Part shown: piece after piece, positions 25,770-35,763 of the stretch
Position numbering within the stretch: position 1 is the stretch's first letter
Layout: each line of letters begins with the position of its first letter
Assembly: GCF_005217525.1 (NCBI RefSeq)
Contig: NZ_PNXQ01000016.1
Span: 577,907-641,906 of the forward strand
Reading direction: 5' to 3'
DNA from: Paenibacillus terrae
GTDB lineage: Bacteria; Bacillota; Bacilli; Paenibacillales; Paenibacillaceae
DNA length: 64,000 bases
The notes under the pieces: generated by a model
The model's database searches: none
What the model saw: only the letters and a program-made list of their open reading frames with translations
Told to the model about the DNA's origin: nothing
Made by a program: the position numbers and the translations under genes

Positions 25770-28535
25770 CTACAGGCCGTTGGCCTTGTTCTTCAGTTCG
25801 TTTAATAGCTGCATCGCCTGCAAAGGTGTCATGTTCATGACATCGGCGTTTTTCACCTTGCGTAAAATCTGGCGCACAATCGGATTAACCTCGGCCGTCT
25901 CCGGCTGCGGCTTGGCAGGAGCAAGCTCTTGCTCTCCGAAAATGGACAGCTGTACGACTCCGGTAGCCGTATGGTCCAGCACACTGTAGTCTTCCACAGC
26001 CTGCTGAGTGTTTTCTTTTACAACGGTGGCTTGCTGTGACACAAGTGGAGCCTGCAATGCAGCTTCTCTTACAACGTTTTCCCTTGCTGCTGCAACAACC
26101 TCGGTGCCTGCCGTCACTTGGGCAGCCGCGTGCTCAAAGCCGTGTAACAGCCCATTCGCGCGTTCAATGATATCATCCGGCAAACCCGCAAGACGGGCAC
26201 AATAGATACCGTAACTGCTGCTGGCCGCGCCCGGTATGAGCTTACGCAGGAAATTCACCTTGTCGCCGCTTTCCTGTACCGCCATGGAATAGTTTCGCAG
26301 CGAGGACAGGCTTTGCTCCAAATGGGCCAGCTCATGAAAATGCGTAGACACCAGCGCCTTACAGCCGATCGTGTCATGGACAAATTCAATCACAGCTTGA
26401 GCAATCGCCATTCCCTCACTGGTGGACGTACCTCGTCCCAACTCGTCAATAATGATCAGGCTTCGCGGAGTCGCTTTGTCTGTCATGACCTGAATATCAG
26501 CCATTTCCACCATGAACGTACTCTGGCCGCCGATCAGATCATCCGCCGCACCGATGCGCGTAAAAATGCGATCCAGCATCGGCACTTTGGCATGTGCAGC
26601 CGGAACGAAGCAGCCGATCTGCGCCATGATTGCGATCAGCGCGACCTGACGCATATACGTACTTTTCCCAGCCATATTCGGTCCGGTGATTAGCAAAATA
26701 TGCGCATCTGCTTCCTCCAGCGCCGTACCATTGGCGATAAAGCTGCCATCCTTCATCACAGCTTCCACAACGGGATGTCGCCCTTGCTCCACCACGAAAT
26801 CATAGCCCGTGGTCAGCTCAGGCTTCACGAAGCCACGCTCTGCACTGACCGATGCCAGCGACTGGTATACATCAATTTCTGCCACTCGCTCTGCCAGCTT
26901 TTGCAAACGCGGAATTTCAGTATTTAGTTTACTGCGAAGCTCAGAGAAAAGAGAGTACTCCAGATCCACCATCTTATCCTCGGCTTCCAAAATCAGTGAT
27001 TCCTTTTCCTTCAGCTCCGGTGTAATATATCGTTCCGCATTCGCCAGCGTTTGCTTGCGTTCATATCGTCCTTCTGGCAATGAAGCCAGGTTGGATTTGG
27101 TTACCTCGATATAATAGCCAAATACTTTGTTATATCCAATTTTGAGCGACCGAATGCCCGTTGCTACACGTTCCTTCGCCTCCAGCTCGGCGATCCAGCG
27201 CTTGCCGTTCACGCTCGCTTCACGCAGTTCGTCCAGACGCTGATGGTAACCTTCCTTAATGAGGCCCCCGTCCCTTACGGAAATAGGCGGCTCGTCCGCT
27301 ACGGCTTCCTCAATCAACGCGCACAAGTCTGTACAGCTATCCAGCGTTTGGGCAATTCGGCGCAGTGTCTCCGATTCCGATCCTGCACAGAGCTCACGCA
27401 AAGCCGGAATCCGGGTCAATGACAGCTTGAGCGCAATCAGATCGCGTGCATTGGCGCTACCAAAGGCAATTCGCCCAACCAAACGCTCCAGATCGTAAAT
27501 TTCTTTAAGCTGTGCACGCACATCCTCACGAAAAATAAACTGGTGGTACAGCTTGTCAACCGCCTCCAGCCGTTCCTCGATCAGATGGCTGCTAAGCAGC
27601 GGCTTGTCGATCCAGCGTCGCAGCAACCGCGCTCCCATCGACGTCTCCGTCCGATCCAGCAGCCATAGCAGCGAGCCTTTCTTGGAGCGCTCACGAACCG
27701 TCTCCACCAGTTCCAGATTGCGGCGGGTAAATGGATCAAGAACCATAAAATGGTTCGGATCATAAACAGAAATCTGGGTCAACTGGCCTAACGATCTTTT
27801 TTGTGTTTCATTCAAATAAGCAATCAAACGCGATACACACTGCCTGCGTTCCTCGTTGAGCCTTGCCCACGTTGCTTCACCAAATTGACCACGCACAAGT
27901 TCATCCTTAGACTTGTCCCAGGCTGTGTATACAACACGACGACCAACGGGTGACATTCGGGAGGTTACGAAATCTAGCAGATGACCATCGCCCACCATTT
28001 CTGACGGTTCATAAATATTAATTTCATCCAATAGCCATTCTTTCGAATCCGGTACAGAGGTCACATACAGCTCACCTGTTGACAAATCGCAGGCTGCCAG
28101 TGCCAGCATCCCGTCCGTCTCGGTGACACATACCATGTAGTTGTTGGATTTGTCACCCAGCACCTTACCTTCCATCACCGTACCCGGAGTAACGACACGG
28201 ACAATATCTCGCCGTACCATTCCCTTTGTAGCCGAGGCTTCCTCCATCTGTTCGCAGATGGCAACCTTATAGCCCTTTTCAATAAGGCGCTGTATGTAAT
28301 TTTCCGCCGAATGATAAGGCACGCCGCACATTGGAATTTTTTCCGTGCCGCCACCATCGCGTCCGGTAAGTGTAATCTCCAACTCCCTGGATGCAAGAAT
28401 CGCATCATCAAAAAACATCTCATAAAAATCCCCCAGGCGGAAAAACAAAAACGCATCCTGGGCCTGGTCTTTTATGGATAAATATTGCTCAATCATCGGT
28501 GTATATTTGGCCATACCGTCTACTAACCCCCACAC
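25770..28535 (-). CDS. mutS: DNA mismatch repair protein MutS
   Basis: 921 residues. The mismatch-binding N-terminus contains FFRLGDFYEMFFDDA. The ATPase has TGPNMAGKSTYMRQ and DELGRGTSTSEG. The last 120 residues include a variable linker and the NADVMNMTPLQAMQLLNELK end helix that binds partner proteins. First gene of the mutS-mutL-methyltransferase-miaA-hfq block. Confidence 0.97.
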   Translation of the reverse strand: MWGLVDGMAKYTPMIEQYLSIKDQAQDAFLFFRLGDFYEMFFDDAILASRELEITLTGRDGGGTEKIPMCGVPYHSAENYIQRLIEKGYKVAICEQMEEASATKGMVRRDIVRVVTPGTVMEGKVLGDKSNNYMVCVTETDGMLALAACDLSTGELYVTSVPDSKEWLLDEINIYEPSEMVGDGHLLDFVTSRMSPVGRRVVYTAWDKSKDELVRGQFGEATWARLNEERRQCVSRLIAYLNETQKRSLGQLTQISVYDPNHFMVLDPFTRRNLELVETVRERSKKGSLLWLLDRTETSMGARLLRRWIDKPLLSSHLIEERLEAVDKLYHQFIFREDVRAQLKEIYDLERLVGRIAFGSANARDLIALKLSLTRIPALRELCAGSESETLRRIAQTLDSCTDLCALIEEAVADEPPISVRDGGLIKEGYHQRLDELREASVNGKRWIAELEAKERVATGIRSLKIGYNKVFGYYIEVTKSNLASLPEGRYERKQTLANAERYITPELKEKESLILEAEDKMVDLEYSLFSELRSKLNTEIPRLQKLAERVAEIDVYQSLASVSAERGFVKPELTTGYDFVVEQGRHPVVEAVMKDGSFIANGTALEEADAHILLITGPNMAGKSTYMRQVALIAIMAQIGCFVPAAHAKVPMLDRIFTRIGAADDLIGGQSTFMVEMADIQVMTDKATPRSLIIIDELGRGTSTSEGMAIAQAVIEFVHDTIGCKALVSTHFHELAHLEQSLSSLRNYSMAVQESGDKVNFLRKLIPGAASSSYGIYCARLAGLPDDIIERANGLLHGFEHAAAQVTAGTEVVAAARENVVREAALQAPLVSQQATVVKENTQQAVEDYSVLDHTATGVVQLSIFGEQELAPAKPQPETAEVNPIVRQILRKVKNADVMNMTPLQAMQLLNELKNKANGL

Positions 28536-28623
28536 ATTGTTCCGTTTAAACTTACATTACCTTTCATTATAGCAAAAATGACAGTCGATAACATGAAAGC
28601 AATCGCAGACAACATCTCTCATT

Positions 28624-29856
28624 TTACGAAAGCCTCCAAAACGGACGCAAATCCCGAGATTCATCCCATTGCTTTCCTTGGCGCAGACTGTCCAGCAAAG
28701 GCCCGACATATGCTTTATACTGCGGATATACATCCAGTAAAACGATATCCAAAATAAGAGGTTCCATATACCCTCCCAGCACAATCCGATTTCCTTCATA
28801 AAAAGCTCTATGGGCCTCTTCCTCATCTAGTGGCCTACGCTGCAAGCGCGGATATTGAGACGCGATGAGAAATGCCATTCCAATCACGCCTTTCGCGAGC
28901 TGCGGCGAAACGAGAAAGCTGGGTAGCGTACGGTATTCAAAACCGCCGTACGGTTGGCGGCGAAAATCGCCCAAATTGCCGTAATGTGGTCTGCGCCGGG
29001 CTGCGCGTTTGTCTTCTAACAACGCCAAAGGCAGCGCCAAATAATTATCTAGCGCACGTAGCAGGGACCCGTTCAGCGAAATTCCGCTAAAATGCAGATG
29101 CCCTCCCAGCGGAAAACCCGACTGCGGCATCCCGCCTGCTTGCCAAATTAGCGTACGATCGGCAATGCGCCGGGCTGCTGCCGCAAAGGCATGGCGTAGA
29201 TGGGTCAGCAAAAGAACTGGATCGTCACTTGGTGCGGGTCGAAGCTCAGCGACCGGGTACAACGTCCGCCCCCGGCGCGTAACCGCATCGCATCCTGCCA
29301 CGCCGAGGCGACCCAAATATCGTGAAGCCGGTACGACACGTCCTTCCGGCATGCGGACCAGCACAAATTCAGGGTCCATCCCGATTAGCAGCTGTTTATC
29401 CCCTTGTGCCGCTGGAAGATCCTCTCCCTGAACATCATCTTCGCGAGCGGCGGCTTCATATAGCATGTCTAGGCGTCTATCATTTAGCCATGGCTGAGCC
29501 ACGACTTCACGTACCTGACAACTGCGCTCGCCCAGCAGTGTCAACGTCACCTCGCCACTGTCGAGGCCGAGTGTGTACAAAGTACGTACAGCCAGACGCT
29601 CCATTCGGACGGACAGCTGAGAGCTGCTATCCAACGCAGACGGATTATAAGCGCGGACTTTGGAGTGTCCTTCAATCGTGCGTCTTCGAATTTCCAGCAT
29701 TCGTAGCTGATGGATCTGCACTGCATAGCCTACCGCAAAATCTGCTGCGTTGTCGTCAATCCAGCGAACCGATATGCCGGAGCGTTCCAGCCGGCGCTGC
29801 TTTTCATCATCCGACATCTGTCTAAAGCGTTTAAGCGCCTGTCCCGCCTGCTGCAT
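28624..29856 (-). CDS. Phage phiEco32-like COOH-NH2 ligase-type (amidoligase) protein
   Basis: 410 residues. The core (about 160-390) has the pattern GMDPEFVLVR, GGHLHFSG, and NLGDFRRQPYGGFEYRTLPS, diagnostic in my reading of the COOH-NH2 ligase (amidoligase, glutamine synthetase-like fold) superfamily. Conserved acidic and histidine residues in these motifs would bind metal and ATP. The first 150 residues are family-specific. Members make amide bonds, but the substrate here is unknown. It lies between cotE and mutS, so a spore-coat or envelope cross-linking role is possible but speculative. Confidence 0.65.
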   Translation of the reverse strand: MQQAGQALKRFRQMSDDEKQRRLERSGISVRWIDDNAADFAVGYAVQIHQLRMLEIRRRTIEGHSKVRAYNPSALDSSSQLSVRMERLAVRTLYTLGLDSGEVTLTLLGERSCQVREVVAQPWLNDRRLDMLYEAAAREDDVQGEDLPAAQGDKQLLIGMDPEFVLVRMPEGRVVPASRYLGRLGVAGCDAVTRRGRTLYPVAELRPAPSDDPVLLLTHLRHAFAAAARRIADRTLIWQAGGMPQSGFPLGGHLHFSGISLNGSLLRALDNYLALPLALLEDKRAARRRPHYGNLGDFRRQPYGGFEYRTLPSFLVSPQLAKGVIGMAFLIASQYPRLQRRPLDEEEAHRAFYEGNRIVLGGYMEPLILDIVLLDVYPQYKAYVGPLLDSLRQGKQWDESRDLRPFWRLS

Positions 29857-29901
29857 TATCTTCCCCCCTACCAGATTACGGACGAATTCCCTTCCCTACA
29901 A

Positions 29902-29970
29902 CAAAAAAAGGAGGGCCTTTCCCCCTGCGCAGCTTCAGCCGGCGCAAAAGAGTAAAGCGGCCCTCTTTTT
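29902..29970 (-). terminator. Terminator of cotE
   Basis: GAGGGCC (29911-29917) pairs with GGCCCTC (29959-29965), with an inner TGCGC/GCGCA stem, and a T run on the minus strand from 29909 down. Confidence 0.75.
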
Positions 29971-29981
29971 GATTACTTCCG

Positions 29982-30539
29982 TCAGAGCTCGTCGTCAATG
30001 AGGTCGGGGTCGAGCTCCTCATAGTCCCCTTCTTCCGCTCCAAAATCATAGTCCTTGTCAAAATCGTCACTGCTGCCATTCGGGAATACTTCTACAACAA
30101 TTTTCGTTTCTGCCACCAGTTCCACCGCAAATTCCCGCTCGACCCGGATAATTACGCTGCCGCCCCCTGAAGACACACTGGCCTCAACGCAGCTTGGCTC
30201 CTGTGTCGCCTCGGCGGATACTTCCACTGTAGACGCCCGGTGCTTAGGATCAAGATACGAGAGCGGTACATTTTCTACGTACGACACCGTTTCCTTTGCC
30301 ACATCGGTCTGCGAGTTTTTATCGTATGAGTACCAGATATTGATATCATACGTCCCCACGACCTCAATGCCGTCTCCAGCCGCCACAGACTCATACTGGT
30401 GGTTAATAATCCATGCCCCCAAAATGCTGGTCGGATTATTAGGCGGAGTTACGGTATGGGTTACGGTAGAGAATTTGCGACCTTTACCACAGATCGCTTT
30501 TGTAATAATCTCTCTACGATTTTTATGACTCAATGCCAT
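29982..30539 (-). CDS. cotE: Outer spore coat morphogenetic protein CotE
   Basis: About 185 residues: KNRREIITKAICGKGRKFS, then LGAWIINHQYE and YDINIWYSYD, the CotE signatures, ending in a very acidic tail (EEGDYEELDPDLIDDEL). CotE recruits the outer coat in the mother cell. ATG at 30539 has GGAGGAGG seven bases upstream. In B. subtilis cotE also lies beside mutS-mutL. Confidence 0.92.
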   Translation of the reverse strand: MALSHKNRREIITKAICGKGRKFSTVTHTVTPPNNPTSILGAWIINHQYESVAAGDGIEVVGTYDINIWYSYDKNSQTDVAKETVSYVENVPLSYLDPKHRASTVEVSAEATQEPSCVEASVSSGGGSVIIRVEREFAVELVAETKIVVEVFPNGSSDDFDKDYDFGAEEGDYEELDPDLIDDEL

Positions 30540-30665
30540 TCTTGAACCTCCTCCATACAATCAATCATTCCATACATATGTATGCAGGAAGTAGGCGAAT
30601 GTTGAGTGAATAGGCGAAAAGGAAAAAATATTATTTGTATAAGCTTATGCTCTAACGGCTTGAAC

Positions 30666-31562
30666 TCATGCACGCCAATGTGTTACATGCTGCTCGACAA
30701 TCCGTAAAAATTCGCTGAGCGCCGGGGATTTCCACTTTTTCGTATGATAGGCGACCTGGGTAGCCACCTGCTGTTCGCTGTCATCCCAGCTTAAACGCGC
30801 CATCTTCCCTTCACGCAGCTCATTTTGCACCGTAACCAGCGGAAGCAGCGCAACGCCCAATCCGGCCATGACACATTGCTTGATCGCTTCAATACTCCAA
30901 AACTCCAAACTAGGGTCTGCAAAAATACCGTGTCTGTTCAAATATTGCTCAAAAAGGATTCGATAGGTGCAGCCCGTCTCTGTGTGCAAAATGGTTTCGT
31001 CCTTCAAGTCAGCTGGCTCTACTTTACTATAGGAAGCCAGTGGATGGCCTAATGGTGCAACCAATGCCATCGGCTCGTGTATGAGCGTAGTAACATGCAG
31101 TTCTCTATCCTCCGTCTCCGGCTGAAGCAAAAAAGCCAAATCCAGCTCACCTGAGCGGGTCAAATCGCGCAATTCCCAGCATTCACCGGGTTTAAGCACG
31201 ATTTTCACCTTGGGATAACGCTCTCTGTACTCACGGATCAGGCTCGGCAGGCGGAAAGCCGCCAGCGACTCTGGCGCTCCAATTTTGAGCGTGCCCGTCA
31301 GCACTGTTTCTGAGCGTAACGCATCCTTGGCAAGGGCATGCATCTTGGAAATCTCCTGCGCATAGGGCAGCAGACGTCGTCCGGCATCAGTGAGCATGAT
31401 TTTCTTACCTATGCGGTCAAAAAGAGGTGTGCCCAGTTCTGTCTCCAGCGTCTGAATTTGAGCAGTTATACTCGATTGTGCATAATCCAGTATACGCGCA
31501 GCCCGCGTAAAACTGCCTGCCTCAACCACATTTAAAAACGTAAATAAATGCCGTGATTCCAT
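30666..31562 (-). CDS. LysR-family transcriptional regulator
   Basis: About 298 residues. Winged helix-turn-helix FLNVVEAGSFTRAARILDYA and SSITAQIQTLETELGTPLFDR at the start, then a substrate-binding domain. ATG at 31562 has GAAGGAG seven bases upstream; the longer frame to 31880 runs antisense through the divergent permease gene and is rejected. Divergent from the permease at 31678, so probably its regulator. Confidence 0.9.
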   Translation of the reverse strand: MESRHLFTFLNVVEAGSFTRAARILDYAQSSITAQIQTLETELGTPLFDRIGKKIMLTDAGRRLLPYAQEISKMHALAKDALRSETVLTGTLKIGAPESLAAFRLPSLIREYRERYPKVKIVLKPGECWELRDLTRSGELDLAFLLQPETEDRELHVTTLIHEPMALVAPLGHPLASYSKVEPADLKDETILHTETGCTYRILFEQYLNRHGIFADPSLEFWSIEAIKQCVMAGLGVALLPLVTVQNELREGKMARLSWDDSEQQVATQVAYHTKKWKSPALSEFLRIVEQHVTHWRA

Positions 31563-31677
31563 AAGTTGCTCCTTCAATCGTTTTTTTCGATGAAAGCCAT
31601 CGTTATATTCCGTTTTTCCGATAGATTGATTATCTGATAAGCTGAAGGAAATGACAAGAGAAAGAAGGCTTACCTGC

Positions 31678-32988
31678 ATGACAAATGAACATAAATTACA
31701 ATCCACCATTGGTCTTCCACAGGCCATTGCGCTATATATCGGGGCGGTGCTGGGTTCGGGGATACTGATTGTACCCGGTCTTGCCGCCGAAATGGCGGGT
31801 CCGGCATCCCTATTGGCATGGGGCTTTATGACCCTGCTCATCTTGCCCATGGCCTTGTCCATGGGACTGCTGTCCGCCAAATTCCCGAGCGCTGGAGGGG
31901 TATCGCATTTTGTTACGCTGGCTTTTTCACCGCGTGCAGGCTCTTATATCGGGTGGTTTTTTCTGATGTCAGTTCCGATTGGGGCGCCTGTTGCCGCACT
32001 CACGGGAGCTGGCTATATGACCGCCGCCATGGGCTGGGGAGAGGAAAGCCGCATTCTGCTGGCCGCAGCCATGCTGGCGGTTGGACTGATCATTAACTGG
32101 GTCGGGATGAAGGTTGCGGGACGTATTCAGATTGCGGTTGTTATTGCTATTGTTGCTGTCCTGATCTTCGCCATTGCCGCAGCAATACCACAAATGAAAC
32201 CGGTACACTTCACACCGTTTGCTCCGCACGGCTGGCTTCCTGTCGGTCAGGCGGCCGCGATTCTGTTCTGGTGCTTCATCGGCTGGGAGGCCGTCTCCCA
32301 TTTGTCAGAAGAATTCACCAATCCTCAGCGGGCGGCTGTTAAGGGTGTCACCGTTGCAGCCATCATCGTTGGCCTGCTTTATTTTCTTACTGCACTGGTT
32401 ACAGTCGGGACACAAAGTTACCTTGCAGGCGGATCAGACGCTTCGCTCGTATGGGTGATTAGCCGGGCCATTGGTCCGTGGGGCGCAGTGATCGCTGGCC
32501 TGACGGGCATCTTTATTTGTACAGCTACGATTATCGCTTATGTAGGTGCTGCTTCACGCGTCGCGTATGCCTTATCCCGGCAAGGCCACGCCTTCCGCTG
32601 GATGGGTATCTTGTCCCGACGTTTTCAAACGCCAATTGGGGGTATCGCGTTTCTCTTCCTTTGTTTCGTCGTCATTATGTCTCTTTACGGTAGCGGTACT
32701 GTTTCACTTACCAACCTGATCCAGTTCCCCAACGCCACCTTTATCCTGACCTATCTGGGCGGGTGTGCTGCGGGCATCAAGCTGCTACGGGGTAATCGCT
32801 GGGGCGTAGCCATTAGTTGGGTGTCATTCATCTCGACGGCGGTGGTGTTCCCCTTTGTCGGCTGGGCCATGCTTTATCCTTGCCTGATCACCGTTGCCTT
32901 ATGGATCGCAGGTCGGATTCAGCACAAACGAACCCTGCCTGCGCCGTCCGTCATCACTGAAAAAGAAAAAGCTACTGTTCATCATTAG
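31678..32988 (+). CDS. APC-superfamily amino acid exporter (YjeH-like)
   Basis: About 436 residues with 11-12 membrane segments. The opening GLPQAIALYIGAVLGSGILI and AGPASLLAWGF is the APC-family substrate-binding region; similarity by eye is best to YjeH-type exporters of methionine and branched-chain amino acids. ATG at 31678 is preferred (GAAGG nine bases upstream); the ATG at 31651 sits too close to its site. Divergent from a LysR gene. Confidence 0.75.
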   Translation: MTNEHKLQSTIGLPQAIALYIGAVLGSGILIVPGLAAEMAGPASLLAWGFMTLLILPMALSMGLLSAKFPSAGGVSHFVTLAFSPRAGSYIGWFFLMSVPIGAPVAALTGAGYMTAAMGWGEESRILLAAAMLAVGLIINWVGMKVAGRIQIAVVIAIVAVLIFAIAAAIPQMKPVHFTPFAPHGWLPVGQAAAILFWCFIGWEAVSHLSEEFTNPQRAAVKGVTVAAIIVGLLYFLTALVTVGTQSYLAGGSDASLVWVISRAIGPWGAVIAGLTGIFICTATIIAYVGAASRVAYALSRQGHAFRWMGILSRRFQTPIGGIAFLFLCFVVIMSLYGSGTVSLTNLIQFPNATFILTYLGGCAAGIKLLRGNRWGVAISWVSFISTAVVFPFVGWAMLYPCLITVALWIAGRIQHKRTLPAPSVITEKEKATVHH

Positions 32989-32996
32989 ACAGTAGC
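32971..32996 (+). terminator. Hairpin overlapping the permease stop
   Basis: GCTACTGT (32971-32978) pairs with ACAGTAGC (32989-32996); the stop codon lies in the loop side. The T run (CGTTTAG) is short, so efficiency is uncertain. Confidence 0.45.
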
Positions 32997-33017
32997 CGTT
33001 TAGATTGGGCCTCGATT

Positions 33018-34040
33018 CTAAGCTTTGACTGGAGTGGGGGCCTTGTCCTTTTTAGCAATTTTTAAATACTGATGTAATTCATGTGTAAGCTGCAACAGTG
33101 TCGAACGAATTTCGAACTCCTCCCGGGTTGCGGGAAGCTCCATTTTTTTAAATTCCTCACGCACCTGCTCCAACAGCTTCTCCGTCTTCCCCGTATAATG
33201 TCCAGCCAGAACGTCATTGCTGAGCTGATCGAATAGCTCGGCCAAAAGTTTAGCCTGCGGCATATGCTGGTACATCTGCGAGATTAGCTGCATCATATTT
33301 TGAATCGAATCCAGTTGTTCCCTGCGCATATAAAAATACACATTCCAGCCCTCTTGCGGACGAAGCATCTGATTTTCCAATGAACGCCCCGCCTCGGTCA
33401 CTCCTTTGGCGATGACATTGCTCGCTTCTATAACTTCCTTGCCATCCCATATGTATGCCGGACTGCGTAATGTATTGGCCATATTTCTGAATATAATGGA
33501 AAACGTCCGGTCCACCTCCTGCCGGATTTGCTGCATCGTGTTATCAGAGCGCGGCATGTAGGCCAGATTGACAACCATCGCAGACCCTAGTCCGATGACC
33601 AGCAGATACAATTGAGTCATTAGCACCTGCATATCAATCTCACCGCCGCTAAATACACGGAACACAACGACTGAACCCGTGACGATTCCTTCTTTAAAGC
33701 CTACCCGTACAATGACCGGAAACGCCGTTAAAATATATAATGCCAGTACCCAATCATGGAATCCGAATACAACAAACAAAACACAAGCAAAAAGAAGCCC
33801 CACGACGGATGCAAAAAATCTCGCCGAAATGGTACGGAGACTTCTCTTGCGAGTGACATCCACCCCCAAAATAGCCAAAAGCCCTGCCGAGGTGGCTCCA
33901 TGAATGCCAAAACCATCCGCAATGAGTACGGCCATTAATGCGGCAATAGCCGTTTTAATCGTACGAAAGCCCATGAAAAAATTCTGTCCTCTCTGGATGA
34001 AATCTGTTTTCGTAAAACTTTGAATCATTTTCATTTTCAT
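33018..34040 (-). CDS. Aromatic acid exporter family (ArAE/YqjA-like) membrane protein
   Basis: 340 residues. Five or six membrane segments in the first half (GFRTIKTAIAALMAVLIAD, then GLLAILGVDVTRKRSL), then a cytoplasmic helical domain of about 160 residues, the two-part build of the Gram-positive ArAE_1 family (B. subtilis YqjA/YgaE). It probably exports organic acids. Converges on the permease gene; monocistronic. Confidence 0.8.
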   Translation of the reverse strand: MKMKMIQSFTKTDFIQRGQNFFMGFRTIKTAIAALMAVLIADGFGIHGATSAGLLAILGVDVTRKRSLRTISARFFASVVGLLFACVLFVVFGFHDWVLALYILTAFPVIVRVGFKEGIVTGSVVVFRVFSGGEIDMQVLMTQLYLLVIGLGSAMVVNLAYMPRSDNTMQQIRQEVDRTFSIIFRNMANTLRSPAYIWDGKEVIEASNVIAKGVTEAGRSLENQMLRPQEGWNVYFYMRREQLDSIQNMMQLISQMYQHMPQAKLLAELFDQLSNDVLAGHYTGKTEKLLEQVREEFKKMELPATREEFEIRSTLLQLTHELHQYLKIAKKDKAPTPVKA

Positions 34041-34108
34041 GGTACTTTATTTTCACGTTTTACACAAATGAGGTCTGCTAAATCCTGAAATGTATAGAAG
34101 TTTGATTC

Positions 34109-34954
34109 TTATCGCTGAGGACGATCAGACAGCAACAGTCGCTCCACATACACGACCGCCTGATACATCAATGTCGCTACGACCGCAATGATAAGTAAAC
34201 TGGACATCACCAGCGTGAAATTGAACACCTGGAAGCCGTAGATGATCAAATAGCCCAACCCGTTTTTAGCTACCAGAAATTCACCGACGATCACGCCAAC
34301 CCAGGCCATGCCGACATTCACCTTTAGTGTAGAGACGATAGCTGGAAAGGATGCAGGCAAAATCACCTTGCTAAACGTATCGCGTCGCGATCCACCAAAT
34401 GTGCGAACCACCTTGATCAGATTCGAATCTACTTCCTGAAAGCTGTTATACACGACTAACGTCGTAATAATGACCGTAATCGAGAGGGTCGTCATTAGAA
34501 TAGCGGTAAATCCGGCTCCGAACATGACGATAAAAATCGGCCCCAACGCCACCTTGGGCATACTGTTGAAGACAACCATATAGGGGTCCAGTACCTTTGA
34601 CAGAAACGGCGACCACCAGATCAGCACAGCCAGCAGTGTTCCCAGCAGCGTCCCCAGTAAAAAACCCGCTAACGTTTCTCCAACCGTGACACCGACATGC
34701 CCCCACAGCTCGCCACTGACCGCATCCTTGCCTATTTGGGTAAATATTTTGCTTGGATAGCTAAACAGCAGTACATCAATCCATTTCATCCGACCCGCAA
34801 TTTCCCACAACACAAATAAAAATACTACAATAGCTGTCTGTACACCCGTTACCAACCGTCGCTCCGAGCGCCTGCTGCGCTGATACTCCTGATGCAGCCC
34901 TTGAATCCATCGCTGTTCGAGCCGATCCGCTTCGTCCTTCACTTTTCTACTCAC
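34109..34954 (-). CDS. ABC importer permease (SsuC/TauC-like)
   Basis: 281 residues with about six membrane segments. The EAA loop is visible as VKVVRTFGGSRRDTFSKVIL and the end of the domain as GMAWVGVIVGEFLVAKNGLG. Third gene of an importer operon; its start overlaps the stop of the ATPase gene by four bases. Confidence 0.88.
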   Translation of the reverse strand: MSRKVKDEADRLEQRWIQGLHQEYQRSRRSERRLVTGVQTAIVVFLFVLWEIAGRMKWIDVLLFSYPSKIFTQIGKDAVSGELWGHVGVTVGETLAGFLLGTLLGTLLAVLIWWSPFLSKVLDPYMVVFNSMPKVALGPIFIVMFGAGFTAILMTTLSITVIITTLVVYNSFQEVDSNLIKVVRTFGGSRRDTFSKVILPASFPAIVSTLKVNVGMAWVGVIVGEFLVAKNGLGYLIIYGFQVFNFTLVMSSLLIIAVVATLMYQAVVYVERLLLSDRPQR

Positions 34955-35763
34955 TCCTTTGCTCCCGAAGCCTCCAGTTCACCCCATATTTCATGAAAAA
35001 GCTCATTAAAGCCCGGCTGCTCGCGCGCATAAAAAGGCTGAGCTTCGCGGATGGAATCCGGAATTTCAAAGGTACGCCGGATGTGACCCGGATTTCGGCC
35101 CAGCACAATAATCCGGTCGCTAACCGCAATCGCCTCCGCCAAGTCGTGTGTGACCAAAATAGCTGTTTTCCTCCGCTCACGCAAGGTTTCGGCAATCAGG
35201 TCTTCCAACTGGAGCTTGGTCTGATAATCCAGCGCAGAGAACGGTTCATCCAGCAGCAGAAGTCCTGGATTGGTCGCCAGCGTCCGTACCAGCGCCACAC
35301 GCTGGCGCATCCCCCCGGATAACTGGGACGGATGCAGATGCTCCTTCCCTTCCAGCCCCATGCCCTCCAGCAGCAGTCGGGTCCGTTCACGCGAGTCCTC
35401 ATCTACCCGGTTGCCCAGCTCCAGACCCAGCAGCGCATTATCCATGATCGTACGCCACGGAAACAGGTAATCCTGCTGCAACATGTAGCCGACCTCCGGA
35501 CTCGGACCATTTACAGGCTGACCTTGCAGCAGCACCTGACCCGCCGCCGGGCGCAATAACCCAGCGATCATGGACAGGATTGTCGTTTTGCCGCAGCCGC
35601 TTGGGCCAACCAAACTGATAAACTCTCCTGTCCCTACAGCGAAGTTGATATCCTCAACCGCCAGCGAGGCCTCCCGGTCTGTTACATACACATGCGTTAC
35701 TTGCTTCAGCTCCACCACCGGGACCGTTGCATCCGAAATAAGACAACTCCGTTCTTCTGTCAT
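34951..35763 (-). CDS. ABC importer ATP-binding protein (SsuB/TauB-like)
   Basis: 270 residues. Walker A GPSGCGKTT, signature LSGGMRQR, Walker B LLLLDEPFSALD, switch His in VTHDLAEA. Sits between the lipoprotein and permease genes with four-base overlaps on both sides. Confidence 0.92.
   Translation of the reverse strand: MTEERSCLISDATVPVVELKQVTHVYVTDREASLAVEDINFAVGTGEFISLVGPSGCGKTTILSMIAGLLRPAAGQVLLQGQPVNGPSPEVGYMLQQDYLFPWRTIMDNALLGLELGNRVDEDSRERTRLLLEGMGLEGKEHLHPSQLSGGMRQRVALVRTLATNPGLLLLDEPFSALDYQTKLQLEDLIAETLRERRKTAILVTHDLAEAIAVSDRIIVLGRNPGHIRRTFEIPDSIREAQPFYAREQPGFNELFHEIWGELEASGAKE

Noticed and set aside
28557-28826. 89-codon minus-strand frame
   Set aside because: Shadow of the amidoligase-like gene in another frame.
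30666-31880. Long form of the LysR protein (404 codons)
   Set aside because: The extension is antisense to the permease; MESRHLFTF at 31562 has a good ribosome binding site and begins the LysR fold.
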